From: Humulus lupulus
Taxonomy: Eukaryota; Streptophyta; Magnoliopsida; Rosales; Cannabaceae
Length of the DNA stretch: 64,000 nucleotides
Reading direction: 5' to 3'
NCBI RefSeq assembly: GCF_963169125.1
Contig: NC_084798.1
Location: forward strand, 171,955,980-172,019,979
Under the pieces are notes generated by a model. It saw only the letters and a list, made by a program, of their open reading frames with translations. It was not told where the DNA came from and ran no database searches. Position 1 is the stretch's first letter. Each line of letters starts with the position of its first letter. Made by a program: the position numbers and the translations under genes. Positions 48,776-59,055 of the stretch are shown piece by piece.

Positions 48776-49245
48776 GAAACTTAGAAGTTGGTTAAATTGA
48801 TTAACCAGTGTTTTTCTAAAAAATGCGAGGTGTCAATAAAACTGATGCGAACTAAGTTTTTAATTAAATATCCTGGACATGACCAGGTTCCAAAGCTTAG
48901 AAGTTGATTAAATTGATTAACCAGTGTTTTTCTAAAAAACGCGAGGTGTCAATAAAACTAACGCGAACTAAGTTTTTAATTAAATATCCTGGACACGACC
49001 AGGTTCCAAAACTTAGAAGTTGGTTAAATTGATTAACCAGTGTTTTTCTAAAAAATGCGAGGTGCAATAAAACTAATGCGAACTAAGTTTTTAATTAAAT
49101 ATCTTGGACACGACTAGGTTCTGAAACTTAGAAGGTTGTAAAATTGATTAACCAATGTTTTTTCTAGAGAAAAAGCAAGGTGTCAATAAAACTAACGCGA
49201 ACTAAGTTTTCAATTAAATATCCTGGACACGACCAGGTCCAAGAT
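48776..49245. repeat. 116-bp tandem repeat between pol and the antisense gene of element B
   Basis: Copies start at about 48776, 48882, 48998 and 49113, with a partial fifth at 49232. Core words: ACCAGGTTCC(A/G)AAACTTAGAAG, AAATTGATTAACCAGTG, GCGAACTAAGTTTTTAATTA. The first unit is shorter (106 bp). No resemblance to the 70-bp repeat in element A. Confidence 0.88.
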
Positions 49246-49490
49246 CGGATACTTAATAGGTAGGATATAAATCATCATTTTTGGTTACGGCTAGAAGTAT
49301 TTATCTTGACCTAAGGGTCATTTCCTAAGGCTTTAATAGTGCACGCCATGAAGCATGAGGAAGAAATCAAGGAATAAATAAAACTTAGATAACTGAAAAT
49401 AATGTATGTAAATTGTCTCGAGGAGAATAACCTCATGCTTAAAGTTTACAAAAGAAAAATATACATGACATAGATAAAGGAAAATGAAAT

Positions 49491-52227
49491 CTAAGACCCT
49501 CCAGGCCGCTCCGAGGACGTCACCTCCTCGATCTCCTGCTCGCCAGCAACAAAGGCCTCCCCAATCTTAGACTGTAGCTCTTGTTGTAGCTGAGCCTTGA
49601 ACTTCTTGAGGTAGTGCCCCCACACTTCGGAGGCCATGAAGGAGAAGTTTCCCTCCTGATTGAAGGCCCAGCAGTGGTACAACATGCTCTCCATGGAGGA
49701 TGTCGATGCCTTCTTCTCCTCCTGGATAGCCGCCTCAACCTCCAGCTGTTTGGCCTTGGCCCCCTCGAGCTCAACCTGAAGGGCTGCCGAGGTAGCCTTT
49801 TCCACCTGCTTGCCCTCTTGAGTCGTGGTTAGGGCAGCCTTTGCCGCCTGTTCACCCGCTTGGGCCGCTGCCAAGGCAGCCATGGCACTTTGTTCACTCT
49901 GTTGAGATGCGGCGAGAGCAGCTTGGGCTGCAATCAGGGTGGCCAGAGTAGTCTAGAGCTCGACCTTGAGTTCATCATTCCTGGCCCTGGCCTGAGATAT
50001 GCTGCGATGATGAGCCAAGACCGCCTGCAAAAAAGCAAAGGAACAGTTAGGCACATACCAAGGAAAAATAATAAAAGTTAGGTCTGGGAAAATGCTTACT
50101 GTGAGGTTCATCCCCAAGACCGATCCCATGACGTCCTCCGGGCTCCTCTCCTCGATCGCCCTCAGGTCATTGGGCTTGGCCTTATAGAAGTGTTCCACCG
50201 CATAGTTTGCCGTCTCGTAGACGGTCCCCCGAAAAGTGTTCGGAATTAGCTCCAGATCCTGGGCATTGATGGGGATGCGAATAGTGGCGGCATGGACTAC
50301 TAGAGCTGGGGGACCAACCGGTGCTGTCTGGTCCTGAGTAGGAGCTGGGGGAAAGCGAGGAGGGGGTGCTGCCAGACCCCTTTTCTTCAGGGCTATGGAG
50401 GGCAGAGCTCCCGAGCCCGAGCCTTTCCCCTTGGCCGGAGATTTGGAAGCGATTGCGGCCAAGGGAGGCATTTTCTTTGCCGTAGGCCGAAGTTTCTTGA
50501 CTAGGGGGCCCTCGCTGGATCTCCCTTCTTGGAACATCGAGTGGATGTCAAGTTCCCCACGCTGTGCCATCTCTTCACCTGAAAAAGAATGGGAAATGCG
50601 CTAAATATGCATATATGTTCATCAGTTTACCAAGAAAATACGTACAAAGTAACAAAAAATATTACCCTTCAAGCTAGAGGAGGAGTCTATTTCCACGACC
50701 TCCGGCCTTAGAACTGCTATAGGGGAAGGAGAGTCTAAGTCAACAACTTCTTGGATTAGGGGAGGTTCTGGGTCAGGCTCTACCTCAGGACTGGATTCCT
50801 CTACGTATTGTCTAAGTCCTGGAGCAACTATACCCTCGAGATGGGAGGGCCACGACCTAAGGTTGGTCCCATACTCCTCAAAGAAGGCCGACCTAAAAGA
50901 CAAGGTATTTTCTACTACTACGGTTCCTCTAGGACGGCCCATGTCATGACGTAGTACTAATTGATCTACACACTGAAGTAAGGTTGTGTTATAGGAAGGG
51001 TCTCTAGGGTGGCGATGTACGAGTTGGTTGGGGTTAAACCAAACTAGCCTAAGGTCGGCGGCAGCCCTATCTAGGTCCCAAAAGGGGTATGGGTTACCTT
51101 GACCGGAGGGGCTGGCTGCTGCCCCCGATTGAGCTCGGTCCACATCATGTTCCCGAGTGATCTCAGGAGCTCGCCTCTTTCGCAAAAGTGGCACCTCGGG
51201 CTCCTCTTCCTACTCGTCGCAGTTGACAACTGTGGCGCCTCCCTCGGGGATGGACGCCAGCTCACGAGCTACTGTGTAAGTAGCCCGCGTCCTCCTCAGG
51301 GCCAAAGTCTGGCCTTCAGAAATTAATTTACACGCCAAGATCATCTCGTCGGAGATGAGCTGGCGGTAGTCCTTCTCGCTTGGTGGAAGCCCCGCCAAGG
51401 TATCATATTGACCCCCGAGGGTCTCTGATTTGGTTGTCCTCGCAAAAATGGATGAAAGGTGATGCTCCAATCAGTATACACGCGAAAAATCTAAGAATAA
51501 ATAATAATAATAATTTCGCGAGATGAGAATAGAAAGGAAACTAACGAGGATGGTTGAAGTAATGGTATTCACAATTGCGAAACTCATTCGACAAAAAGAA
51601 CTGATCTTTGAAGTCGTTGGGATGGATGGGTAGTTCGATGACTGCAGGTGAATTTAGGAAGCGGGTCAGATAGTAGAACCCGTGCCTCATCCTCGTTGAT
51701 CCGGGCTGGCCTTGAGGTAGAAGAAATAAAGGATATCCGCAGGGGTGGGGACCTCCCACATCTGCTTCTGGAAGAGATACCTCAGCTTGGCCAGTAGACG
51801 ATAGGAGTTTGGGGTAAGTTGAAATGGTGCCAGCCTCACATAATTGAGGAAGTCCGCGAAGTACTGGTTGAGGGGGAGAAAGGCCCCGACCTTTAAGTGT
51901 TCGTCACTCCAGGCCGCGAAATCATCCTGGAGTGGTGCATAGCTCCGCTCCCCCTCGTAGGGAGGTCGGGCGATGAGAGCCCCTGTCCCAGCCTCAATGT
52001 TATGGGATAGCAGGATCTTGTTGACCCTTCCTTGGGTCGTTATCTTGGAGGCAATCCTTTCAGCCTCGAAAAAGGCATCAGGAGTGATCGCGACCTCCTT
52101 CTCCACCACGGGGCCGAACTCAGGTAGGGGGAATCAGGGACGACCTCCTTTTCCTTGTGAGATTGCTGGGACGACGAGCCAACTACGTTTTTCTTGGACG
52201 CGCCTTTCTTGGGTGCCACCAGCTCGC
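49491..52227 (-). pseudogene. Antisense extra gene of element B (PF04195-like N terminus, coiled coil)
   Basis: Opposite to gag-pol. The first coding exon runs from about 52227 to 51546. It contains APLQDDFAAWSDEH, LPLNQYFADFLNY and APFQLTPNSYRLLA, the pattern of the Pfam 'putative gypsy type transposon' family (PF04195, from memory). The next exon runs from about 51438 to 50666, acidic and Pro-rich near its end. The next is 50578-50100, Lys/Pro-rich with a VYETANYAVEHFY block. The last is 50024-49491, an Ala/Gln/Glu coiled coil, then MLYHCWAFNQEGNFSFM. Introns: 51545 to about 51439, 50665-50579 (phase 1) and 50099-50025 (phase 0). Damage: TAG at 51212-51210, TAG at 49955-49953, and frameshifts near 52130 and 51700. 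The start codon is not clear. Homologous to the genes at 1-1166 and 55721-58378; role unknown. Confidence 0.75.
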
Positions 52228-52935
52228 CTATCGAATAAGAATGATGGAGTTTTTAGTGGGCGACATAGAATTTTTTGAACAGGATAAATAACAAAAGTCT
52301 GGGGTCCTAACATGCGAGATGATGCAATATCAGCCCGTGTTATGCCACGCGTTGCCTATACCACACGCCTAGGTTTCCAACAGACCCCTGATATTCAGGG
52401 ATCCGTGTGTCAGCAGAGTCAGGCCATTACTTGCCTTGGGGAAAGGGTTTTAAAGAAAAATAGCCTAAGAAACGTGACCCCTAAGCTACCCGGTTTTATA
52501 CCCTAAAAACCTCTCGTCTTCCATATCCCGAATAGGTATTTTCTAAACTTACCCATAAATCTCCCAGAAATTACCTAGTTATGAACATCACAATCCTAGA
52601 CATGTTTTAGGATCTACTCAATACGCCTAAAATCGAAACCTATGCACCAAAGTTATTTAGGAACAGCCTACTGTTGGAAACTATAAAGTGCAGATTCACA
52701 TGACAGAAAAAGGAAGAAAATTGAAACACACGAGAAACAGGAAACTTACAGTATGTTCTTCAAACGAATGTTGCAAGCAGCGTAGAAGAAGAACTCCTGG
52801 GGAAATCCTTGATGACCGGGTTATGGGTATTTCTGGGATTTTAATCAGAAAAAGAAGGAGAGTTTTTGAAGCTCGGAAGAGAGAAAATGAAGAAAAATTT
52901 CGAACGAAGTGATGAGTACTAAAAATTGCCAACCC
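52228..52935 (-). other. 5' untranslated region and first intron of the antisense gene of element B
   Basis: A donor GTAAGT at 52749 and an acceptor TTCGATAG ending at 52228 bound a likely 522-bp intron, mirroring the 5' untranslated intron of element C's antisense gene (55254-55677). Short open frames here are not supported as separate genes. Confidence 0.45.
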
Positions 52936-52943
52936 TATTTATA
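52936..52943 (-). promoter_or_regulatory. TATA box for the antisense gene of element B
   Basis: TATAAATA on the minus strand, upstream of the first exon and 270 bp inside the 3' LTR border, so the antisense promoter is internal to the element and not in the LTR. Confidence 0.5.
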
Positions 52944-53199
52944 CGTAAAAGGCATAAGGAAACGAGGACCATCCGATCAAGCTAATGCGAGATGTGCGGG
53001 TCATGTTTTGAAAGATTAAACGGTGGCAAAAAAGGTGGCCAGGCCATTTAATGCAATTCTCAAAATCCAAATAGAAGCCAATCACGGTGTTCCACGTGTC
53101 CAGTACTCAAATGATGGGCAGGGCCTAGATAATCGCAATGGAAGTTTAAAAGTCCCTGCCATGTCAGTCAGAGAATGACGTCACAAGACACGGGCAGGG

Positions 53200-53213
53200 A
53201 CTTGGGGGGCAAA
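53200..53213 (+). other. 3' polypurine tract of element B
   Basis: ACTTGGGGGGCAAA directly before the 3' LTR start TGTACGCC: the plus-strand primer of reverse transcription. Confidence 0.85.
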
Positions 53214-54004
53214 TGTACGCCCTGATATTCAGCCCGAGTACTTTTTGCAGCTCGAGTACAGCTGCCATCTAAGAATAATACTGAGGGACCCACAAATTGA
53301 CATCTCCTCGACAGAGGCAGTGTGACACCCCAGATAATAACACGAGCTAAGGGGTACGAAGCATTAAAGTATGAACTGGAGATGGATATAACTTACAGCC
53401 TCCGGGACACGGGCTGGCATTATGCTCAGATCAGAGTCCTCTGACCACCTGCCATGCCCACGAGTTTATTAAGCTGGATACGTTATATATAAACGTGCGC
53501 GGTCAGGCATCGCATGTCCATTTATCCCTGAATTCTTGGACACGTAATATAAACATGCATAATCAGACATCACATGTCTGATTACGCCAGGCGACCCATG
53601 ATCATTTCTACCTAATGATTAGACCTTACCTTAAGATATATTGTAATATTCACCATTTGTAGATGACAGGTCACAGCGAGGGACGTATATTCACGTGACA
53701 ACCCCAACACCTACCCAGGGATCATCCTCCTATAAATACCAAGACCTTGGATAGAAAAGAGGTTGAGGTTTTCTCTATGTAAGACAAGGACTATGTCAAA
53801 ATATAGAGAGACATACATCAATAATATCGACTCATGGACTATGGGGATTTTAACCTCCGAACCACGTAAAAAGGAACGAGTGCTCTTACTATATCATCCT
53901 TAAATATCTTTAAGGGTGATTATTATTCTTACGGTTTACCCTTAAGCACTAGTTTATTCCAGCTAAATTTCGTAATACACTATTGGCGAAAAATCATGTC
54001 AACA
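53214..54004 (+). repeat. 3' LTR of element B
   Basis: Starts TGTACGCCCTGATATTC and ends ATCATGTCAACA, followed by the GAGAG duplication. Confidence 0.93.
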
Positions 54005-54266
54005 GAGAGCTTAGGTGACGATGTGTACATATGCGGTTGCTCCACCACCACGGCCGAGGGTTTACAGAGGAACTAGGGTCGAACCCTATTTTTCCACTTA
54101 GGTCGGCAGGTAGTAACTCTTATATTGCAATTAACCTTTTAAATGTATTATATAGTTAACGTTTTAGTGAAACGTTTGTATCTTTGACCAAAAATTTTAA
54201 CCCTAAACTGTTATCACATCTAGTTACACGATTATGTCCAAATGACTCATTTAGAGAGTTTAGCAC
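54005..54266 (+). repeat. Older LTR copy of the H family, part between elements B and C
   Basis: Starts GAGAGCTTAGGTGACGATGT, matching solo LTR H at about 35760 onward (GATGTGTACATATGCGG, TTAGGTCGGCAGG). It is cut by element C at 54267. Its last ~60 bases should lie beyond C, outside the window. Confidence 0.8.
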
Positions 54267-54861
54267 TGTAGACCCTCATTTTGGTCAACTGACACAGAGT
54301 CAAATGCTTGATGTGATAGAAAGTGTTGAATTAGATCTAGTGGAAAGAACAGTAAACGAGACAACAAATTATAGTGGTTCGGCCCCACGAATTGGTAATA
54401 ACCTACGTCCACTTAAGCTATTATTGATATTAATTCTCAAAGGAGTGATCAAAGAACTAGGGTTCTTCCAGTTTCACAAAACTTAAAGGGATGAATAGTA
54501 CAATCGAAAGATAATAGCTATAATTCTCTTGTAAAGCATAAACTTTAATCAGCCAAAAGTCCTTTCCTTGAGCTATTTCTCTCTATTTATAGGCTCAAGG
54601 AGGATTACATTAATTAGTTACAAATATTATTTCCTAACTAATCGGATTATCAGGAATCATGGAGATAATCTTGGATATGACTACAATTACACAAGATCAT
54701 CTCAAAATATACGGAGTATACGACCAAGCTGGTCGTATATAAAATCAAAATGTTATGCCAGGGGAATTTCACTGGTCGATGGTCGAACAAAACATTTGCC
54801 AGGTGTCAGCCACGTGTTAAAAATGTCCACCACGTCATCCACACCTACTTTTTGGATAACA
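54267..54861 (-). repeat. 3' LTR of element C (595 bp)
   Basis: Minus strand starts TGTTATCCAAAAAG right after the polypurine tract and ends TGAGGGTCTACA. The end region (plus strand TGTAGACCCTCATTTTGGTC) resembles the reverse of the end of the solo LTR at 60973-61957. CTATAAATAG box at 54583-54592. Confidence 0.8.
54583..54592 (-). promoter_or_regulatory. TATA box of the element C LTR
   Basis: CTATAAATAG on the minus strand in GAGCCTATAAATAGAGAG. Confidence 0.6.
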
Positions 54862-54874
54862 TTTGCCCCCCAAG
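54862..54874 (-). other. 3' polypurine tract of element C
   Basis: CTTGGGGGGCAAA on the minus strand, adjoining the LTR start, almost identical to element B's tract. Confidence 0.85.
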
Positions 54875-55070
54875 TTTGTTTATTATGACCAGCAATAAAT
54901 AAACTTTTAGCAAAACGACCCTTTGATTGCCCCACCAAATCTGTCAGAGTAGTTCGTGCCTCCTTTGAAAAAGTGACCTACTCACATCTAATCCTATGAC
55001 AACTATCACTCTTCCCCACGCCTTGAAAAAAGGAAACTTATGATTATCTATTTTTCCATATCTCAGGCGA

Positions 55071-55079
55071 TATATATAA
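55071..55079 (+). promoter_or_regulatory. TATA box for the antisense gene of element C
   Basis: TATATATAA about 650 bp upstream of the ATG at 55721. A likely 5' untranslated intron spans 55254 (GTAAGC) to 55677 (TTTTTTAG), so the ATG follows soon after the acceptor. Confidence 0.45.
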
Positions 55080-55720
55080 CTTCCAGAACTTCCTTTTCCC
55101 TTTTTACAAGCCAATTTTCTATCAAGAACTCTTCCAAGAACCCACAAGTCAGAACTCAGAACCTCTTTGAAGATCATCCTCCGTTGTTCCAGGAATCGGC
55201 TGTTCGCACACCTACATTCGGAATTTCTCTAGAACTTCACAATCTTCGTCTAGGTAAGCTTCAGAACTTTTGCATCCTTTACTTTGCCGTGCATGTCGAT
55301 TTAAGCTGGTTTTTTAGGCTCTGATATCGCATTGTGTTCTTGGGTAGAGATGCATGAAAATAGGGTATTTGTCAAGTGATGCTAGATATGGTGGTGTATA
55401 TTTGCCATTTAGGAGTTATGAATCAGTTTGATAGTCGAGATCATAAATTTAGGATGTAAAATCGAAGTAAAAATTCGATTTTTATGCTAGTTGAAGAATT
55501 GGGTTTTTCTCGCCCTTACAGAAGTTGAAAAAGCTTTTTCAGAAAAAACTTTTTGCTTTCACTTTTTGATCTGCTTTTCAAACTGTTCGTATGAAAAATT
55601 TAGTTTTTTGTTAGAATGCTGCTGTATAAAAGTTAGACTTTTATACACGGACAACATTATTCTAAACAACTTTTTAGGCTCTTCATCCTCACCTCCCCAT
55701 TTTTCTGTCCGCAAATTTTA

Positions 55721-58378
55721 ATGCCAGATTTGTGGGGAGGTGACAGGCCGATCGACGACGATCTTCTTGCGCAGCTGCTCGAGGGCGAAGAACAGCCAGC
55801 TCAGTGCATCCACGAGATTCCTTTCTCTAGAATTTCTCCTTCCAGACCTCAACCAACTCCAGCCAGAATGGGTCGTGTCAATTCCATTGCCCAACAGAAG
55901 AAAAAACCTGAAAGCCCCTCAAATCCTCCAACCCAGCCTGACTTGCCGGCTAGGGTTCCCTCGACCAGTGGTCGAGAAAATATTGTTCCAGACCCTCACA
56001 TCCAAGTTAGGGCCCGCCCTCGGCATTCAGTTCTTCCCGATGTCAAGTGGTATCTTTCCCCACTCAGCCAAGTAACCCCCAGGATGCTAGCCAACTACTT
56101 CAGAAAGTATGGTCTTACTGGGGTAACTCTCAAAATGCCTACTACGGATTAGAGGGAAATTTTTCCTGGAGGCGTTTACAGCGCCTGGTCGAGGTATCAC
56201 ATAGAGGCTGGGGCTACCCTTCCTCTCCATCCATTCTTCCAGGGGGTGGCAAACTACTTTGGTGTCACCCCTTTCCAAATTACACCCAACGGATATAGAA
56301 TTCTTGTTGCACTCTATATCCTTTACAACCATAAAAAATGGCCAGAGCCTACCCCCCACGAGGTCAATTACCTTTTTGACCTTAAGTCTAATCCCCAACA
56401 ATCTGGTACGGGGTTCTTTCATTTTTGTCACCAGGAGACCACCCGAACCTTCCTGAGTGAAACCACCCACATTTCCAATGTGGGGAAATATAGTCAGAAG
56501 TATTTCCTCACGCCTGACATGGTCGCGAATAACCTGGCCTTCACTCAAGGAGGTAAATGTCTTTTTCCACTGGTCGTTGTTTTTACTTAGCAAATTCTCT
56601 TGCATTTTTATGAAATATCTTGTGTTTTTCAGGCCCATGGTTGCGACCAGACCCAACAACAGACATGGTGTTGAGGTCTGCCATGTTGGCCAGCATGACG
56701 GACATTGAGAAGAATGTGAAGTCCCTGGTCACCGAGGCCAAATTGAGGCTAGCTGGCCTCCTGGCACCTCACCAGGATGTGAGGGAGCCCGCGGCAGGAA
56801 GTGCCACTGCCGAGGGAAATCCCGAGCAACAACAACCAGCGTCTCCTCCTCGACGGAGACCAACTGGGGTTATAATCAGGGAACCCGTTGGCACTCCCCC
56901 AGCAGAAAGGTCTTCTGCCCTCCAAGGAAAGGGAAAACAAAAGGCAGCCGAGCCTGTCATAGACTTAGACGAGTCCTCTAACGAAAACGGTATTGTTATT
57001 TCACTCTTAGATAACTTGCCAATTCCTTATCATTTATTTGACGGGGACGACAATTCTACATATGCTCCAAACCTAGGGCCAGACTTCTTCATGCCAGAGA
57101 GTGAGTGTATGACTAGTAGAGTCAATAGTATAGCGACCAGTAGTAATAGCTCGGGTATTTGACTCTGTAATTTTCTTTATTTCTTTTCTGGTGCAACATA
57201 ACTTGTCATTTATTTTTGGGTTACTGTCTGCATGTTTTACCTCCTTTGTAGAAATGGCTTCTGCAAATGTTTTCGATCTATACAGCACTCAGGAGGAGGA
57301 AGAGGTTCCCTTGGTCCGGAAAAGGAAATCGGCCAGGAAACATGACGGCGAGTCCAGTCAGGTGCCCTCGGCCAAGAAGAATTGAGCCACCGATCCTTCA
57401 ATTGATGGGGCCTCTAGCCACATATCTGCCTAGCCTCCTGCTCCTGTTGAGAAGGAAAATCCGCCTCCTCCTGCTCCTGCTGCCACGACTCCTTCACCTC
57501 CGGCCCCTACCGAACAGGCCCAACAAGCTGAGGGGGTTCCCCCAGGGGCCAAAATCTCGAGCCATGCCCTATGGTCAGCCATGGACCGCCTTACTCACAT
57601 CCTTAAGCATGACCGCTGCAAGGAGGCCATGGCTAACGCATAAACAATGGGGGTCGACCAGATCCTCAATAGAGCCCTCAATGAAGTGGCCAGTGTAAGT
57701 AATCTTCCCTCTCTCTTATTCTCATGGTCCTGATTTTCCCTTTTGAAGTCAGTCCTAACTCTTATTCTTTGATTGTAGGCAATGCTGACCATGACGGTTG
57801 CTTGCGTCCGCGCGGGCGCAAGTGTCGAGCAGATCCGTGCTAGGGAGGCGAAGCTAATGGAGGAGCTTCAAGCCACGGAGGCTAGGCACGCGGGGGAGCT
57901 GGAGGTGGTGACCCAGCAGAAGGATTCTTTGGCTGCGGACCTGGCAGAGAAACAAGCCTATCTGGAAAATGCTAGAAAACAGAGAGATGAATACCAGGAG
58001 GCCAGTCGAACCCATTGGCGCGAAGTCAAGAGGCTCCAGGAGGAAAATCTTGCGAAGGACAGGAGAATCGATGTCCTCAAGAGCCAAGTGGAGCAACTCA
58101 GGCTCACAAACGCCAAGGACCTGGAGAGGTACAAGAACGCGACACTTTGATGTTTCTACGAATTCTGGAAACACAATCAAAGTGCCAACTTTGGCTACCT
58201 TCCAGAGGATGCCAGGACATCTAAGTTGGCTCGTTGTGCTGCTCGGCTGGCTGCCGAAGAAAGGGCCAGGGTCCTTGCCTCCCCGGAGATTTCGCTGGCC
58301 ACGGGGATGGATGGAGGGGAAGCTGCAGAAGACACAGTCGACCAAAATGCTCCCCAGGATCCTCCTGCTGCTTCTTAG
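55721..58378 (+). pseudogene. Antisense extra gene of element C (PF04195-like, four coding exons)
   Basis: Exons 55721-56552, 56633-57100, 57252-57694 and 57779-58378, joined in frame by introns with GT/AG borders (phases 1, 1 and 0). Exon 1 has a Pro-rich N terminus (QQKKKPESPSNPPTQPD), then WSRYHIEAGATLPLHPFFQG and TPFQITPNGYRILVALYIL, the PF04195-like core, also seen in element B's copy. Exon 2 has a RSAMLASMTDIEKNVKSL segment. Exon 3 is acidic then Pro/Ala-rich. Exon 4 is a long Glu/Lys/Arg coiled coil, then CFYEFWKHNQSANFGYL. Nonsense codons: TAG 56150-56152, TGA 57383-57385, TAG 57431-57433, TAA 57641-57643, TGA 58148-58150; natural stop 58376-58378. No frameshift is needed. The gene is dead but its structure is fully readable. 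Confidence 0.78.
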
Positions 58379-59055
58379 CTTATTTTTATGTTATTTTCTT
58401 TTCTTTCCGTTGCATGACCCACAAGTCATGATGTTAAGATAATGTTTACTTTTTTATTGTTGCATGGGTAGCTTTACCTTTTAATTTATACATCCGAGCA
58501 ATACTGCTCACGGTGTAAAAGGATTCTTTTGACATTATAATATTTCTATTTTATTATAATATCTATTCGCATGACCGAACCTAGCATAGTACTTTGGCTT
58601 GATTTAGAAAAATATAACATTTTGAAAAATACTCTAAGTACCGTAGCATGCTTTCACTTATTTTTTTCATGTGTTTACATACCTCTTGGTATGCTTTGCT
58701 TTCTATGTGCCTTATATTCCCCCAAGTGATTGAGGAGCTTTAGGTCCTTGGTCACTTGCCTTGACCACAACCTGTACAAACATTGCTACTCGGTATAAAA
58801 TGCAAAACTTATAATACAGCAAAACAACACACGTAATGAACAAATACTTGTAAAATATTACAAAGTTTGTCAAGAATGACTGGCTGCGTACTGTCCCTTA
58901 TAATTCTCGTATTTAAATGGACTAAACATGTCTTTACGAGTGATCTTTGGAAGATCTTACACTTATAAACGATTAGCCATATAACATGACTAACCCTTTT
59001 TCAAAACTTGTAAAAAGTAAAAATTAATACAAGCCAGTCCTTGAAGAAGGATTGT
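58379..59055. other. Spacer between the antisense gene and pol of element C
   Basis: AT-rich and non-coding. No tandem array was seen, unlike the same interval in A and B. The two genes converge here tail to tail. Confidence 0.55.
58729..58736 (-). other. Internal polypurine-like tract of element C
   Basis: Minus strand ATCACTTGGGGGAATATAAG, a G5 run with the same ACTTGGGGG core as element B's internal and 3' tracts. Confidence 0.45.

Larger units (their letters stand above)
41447..54004 (+). mobile_element. Element B: complete 12.56-kb Tat-clade Ty3/gypsy element, TSD GAGAG
   Basis: Two LTRs (788 and 791 bp, about 40-50 differences by eye) are flanked by GAGAG (41442-41446 and 54005-54009). 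Deleting it restores the sequence seen in solo LTR H (TGGAGAGCTTAGG). Order: 5' LTR, primer region, gag, protease, RT, two RNase H domains, integrase, internal G-run, tandem repeat, gene on the minus strand, 3' polypurine tract, 3' LTR. Gag-pol and the antisense gene both carry stops and frameshifts. Confidence 0.93.

Noticed and set aside
52696..52932. 78-codon minus-strand and 74-codon plus-strand frames near 52.8 kb
   Set aside because: They fall in the predicted 5' untranslated exon of the antisense gene of element B and have no homologue in element C.
54184..55324. Open frames of about 100 codons in and near the 3' LTR of element C
   Set aside because: They cross the LTR border or lie in the untranslated leader of the antisense gene, and no protein similarity is recognised.
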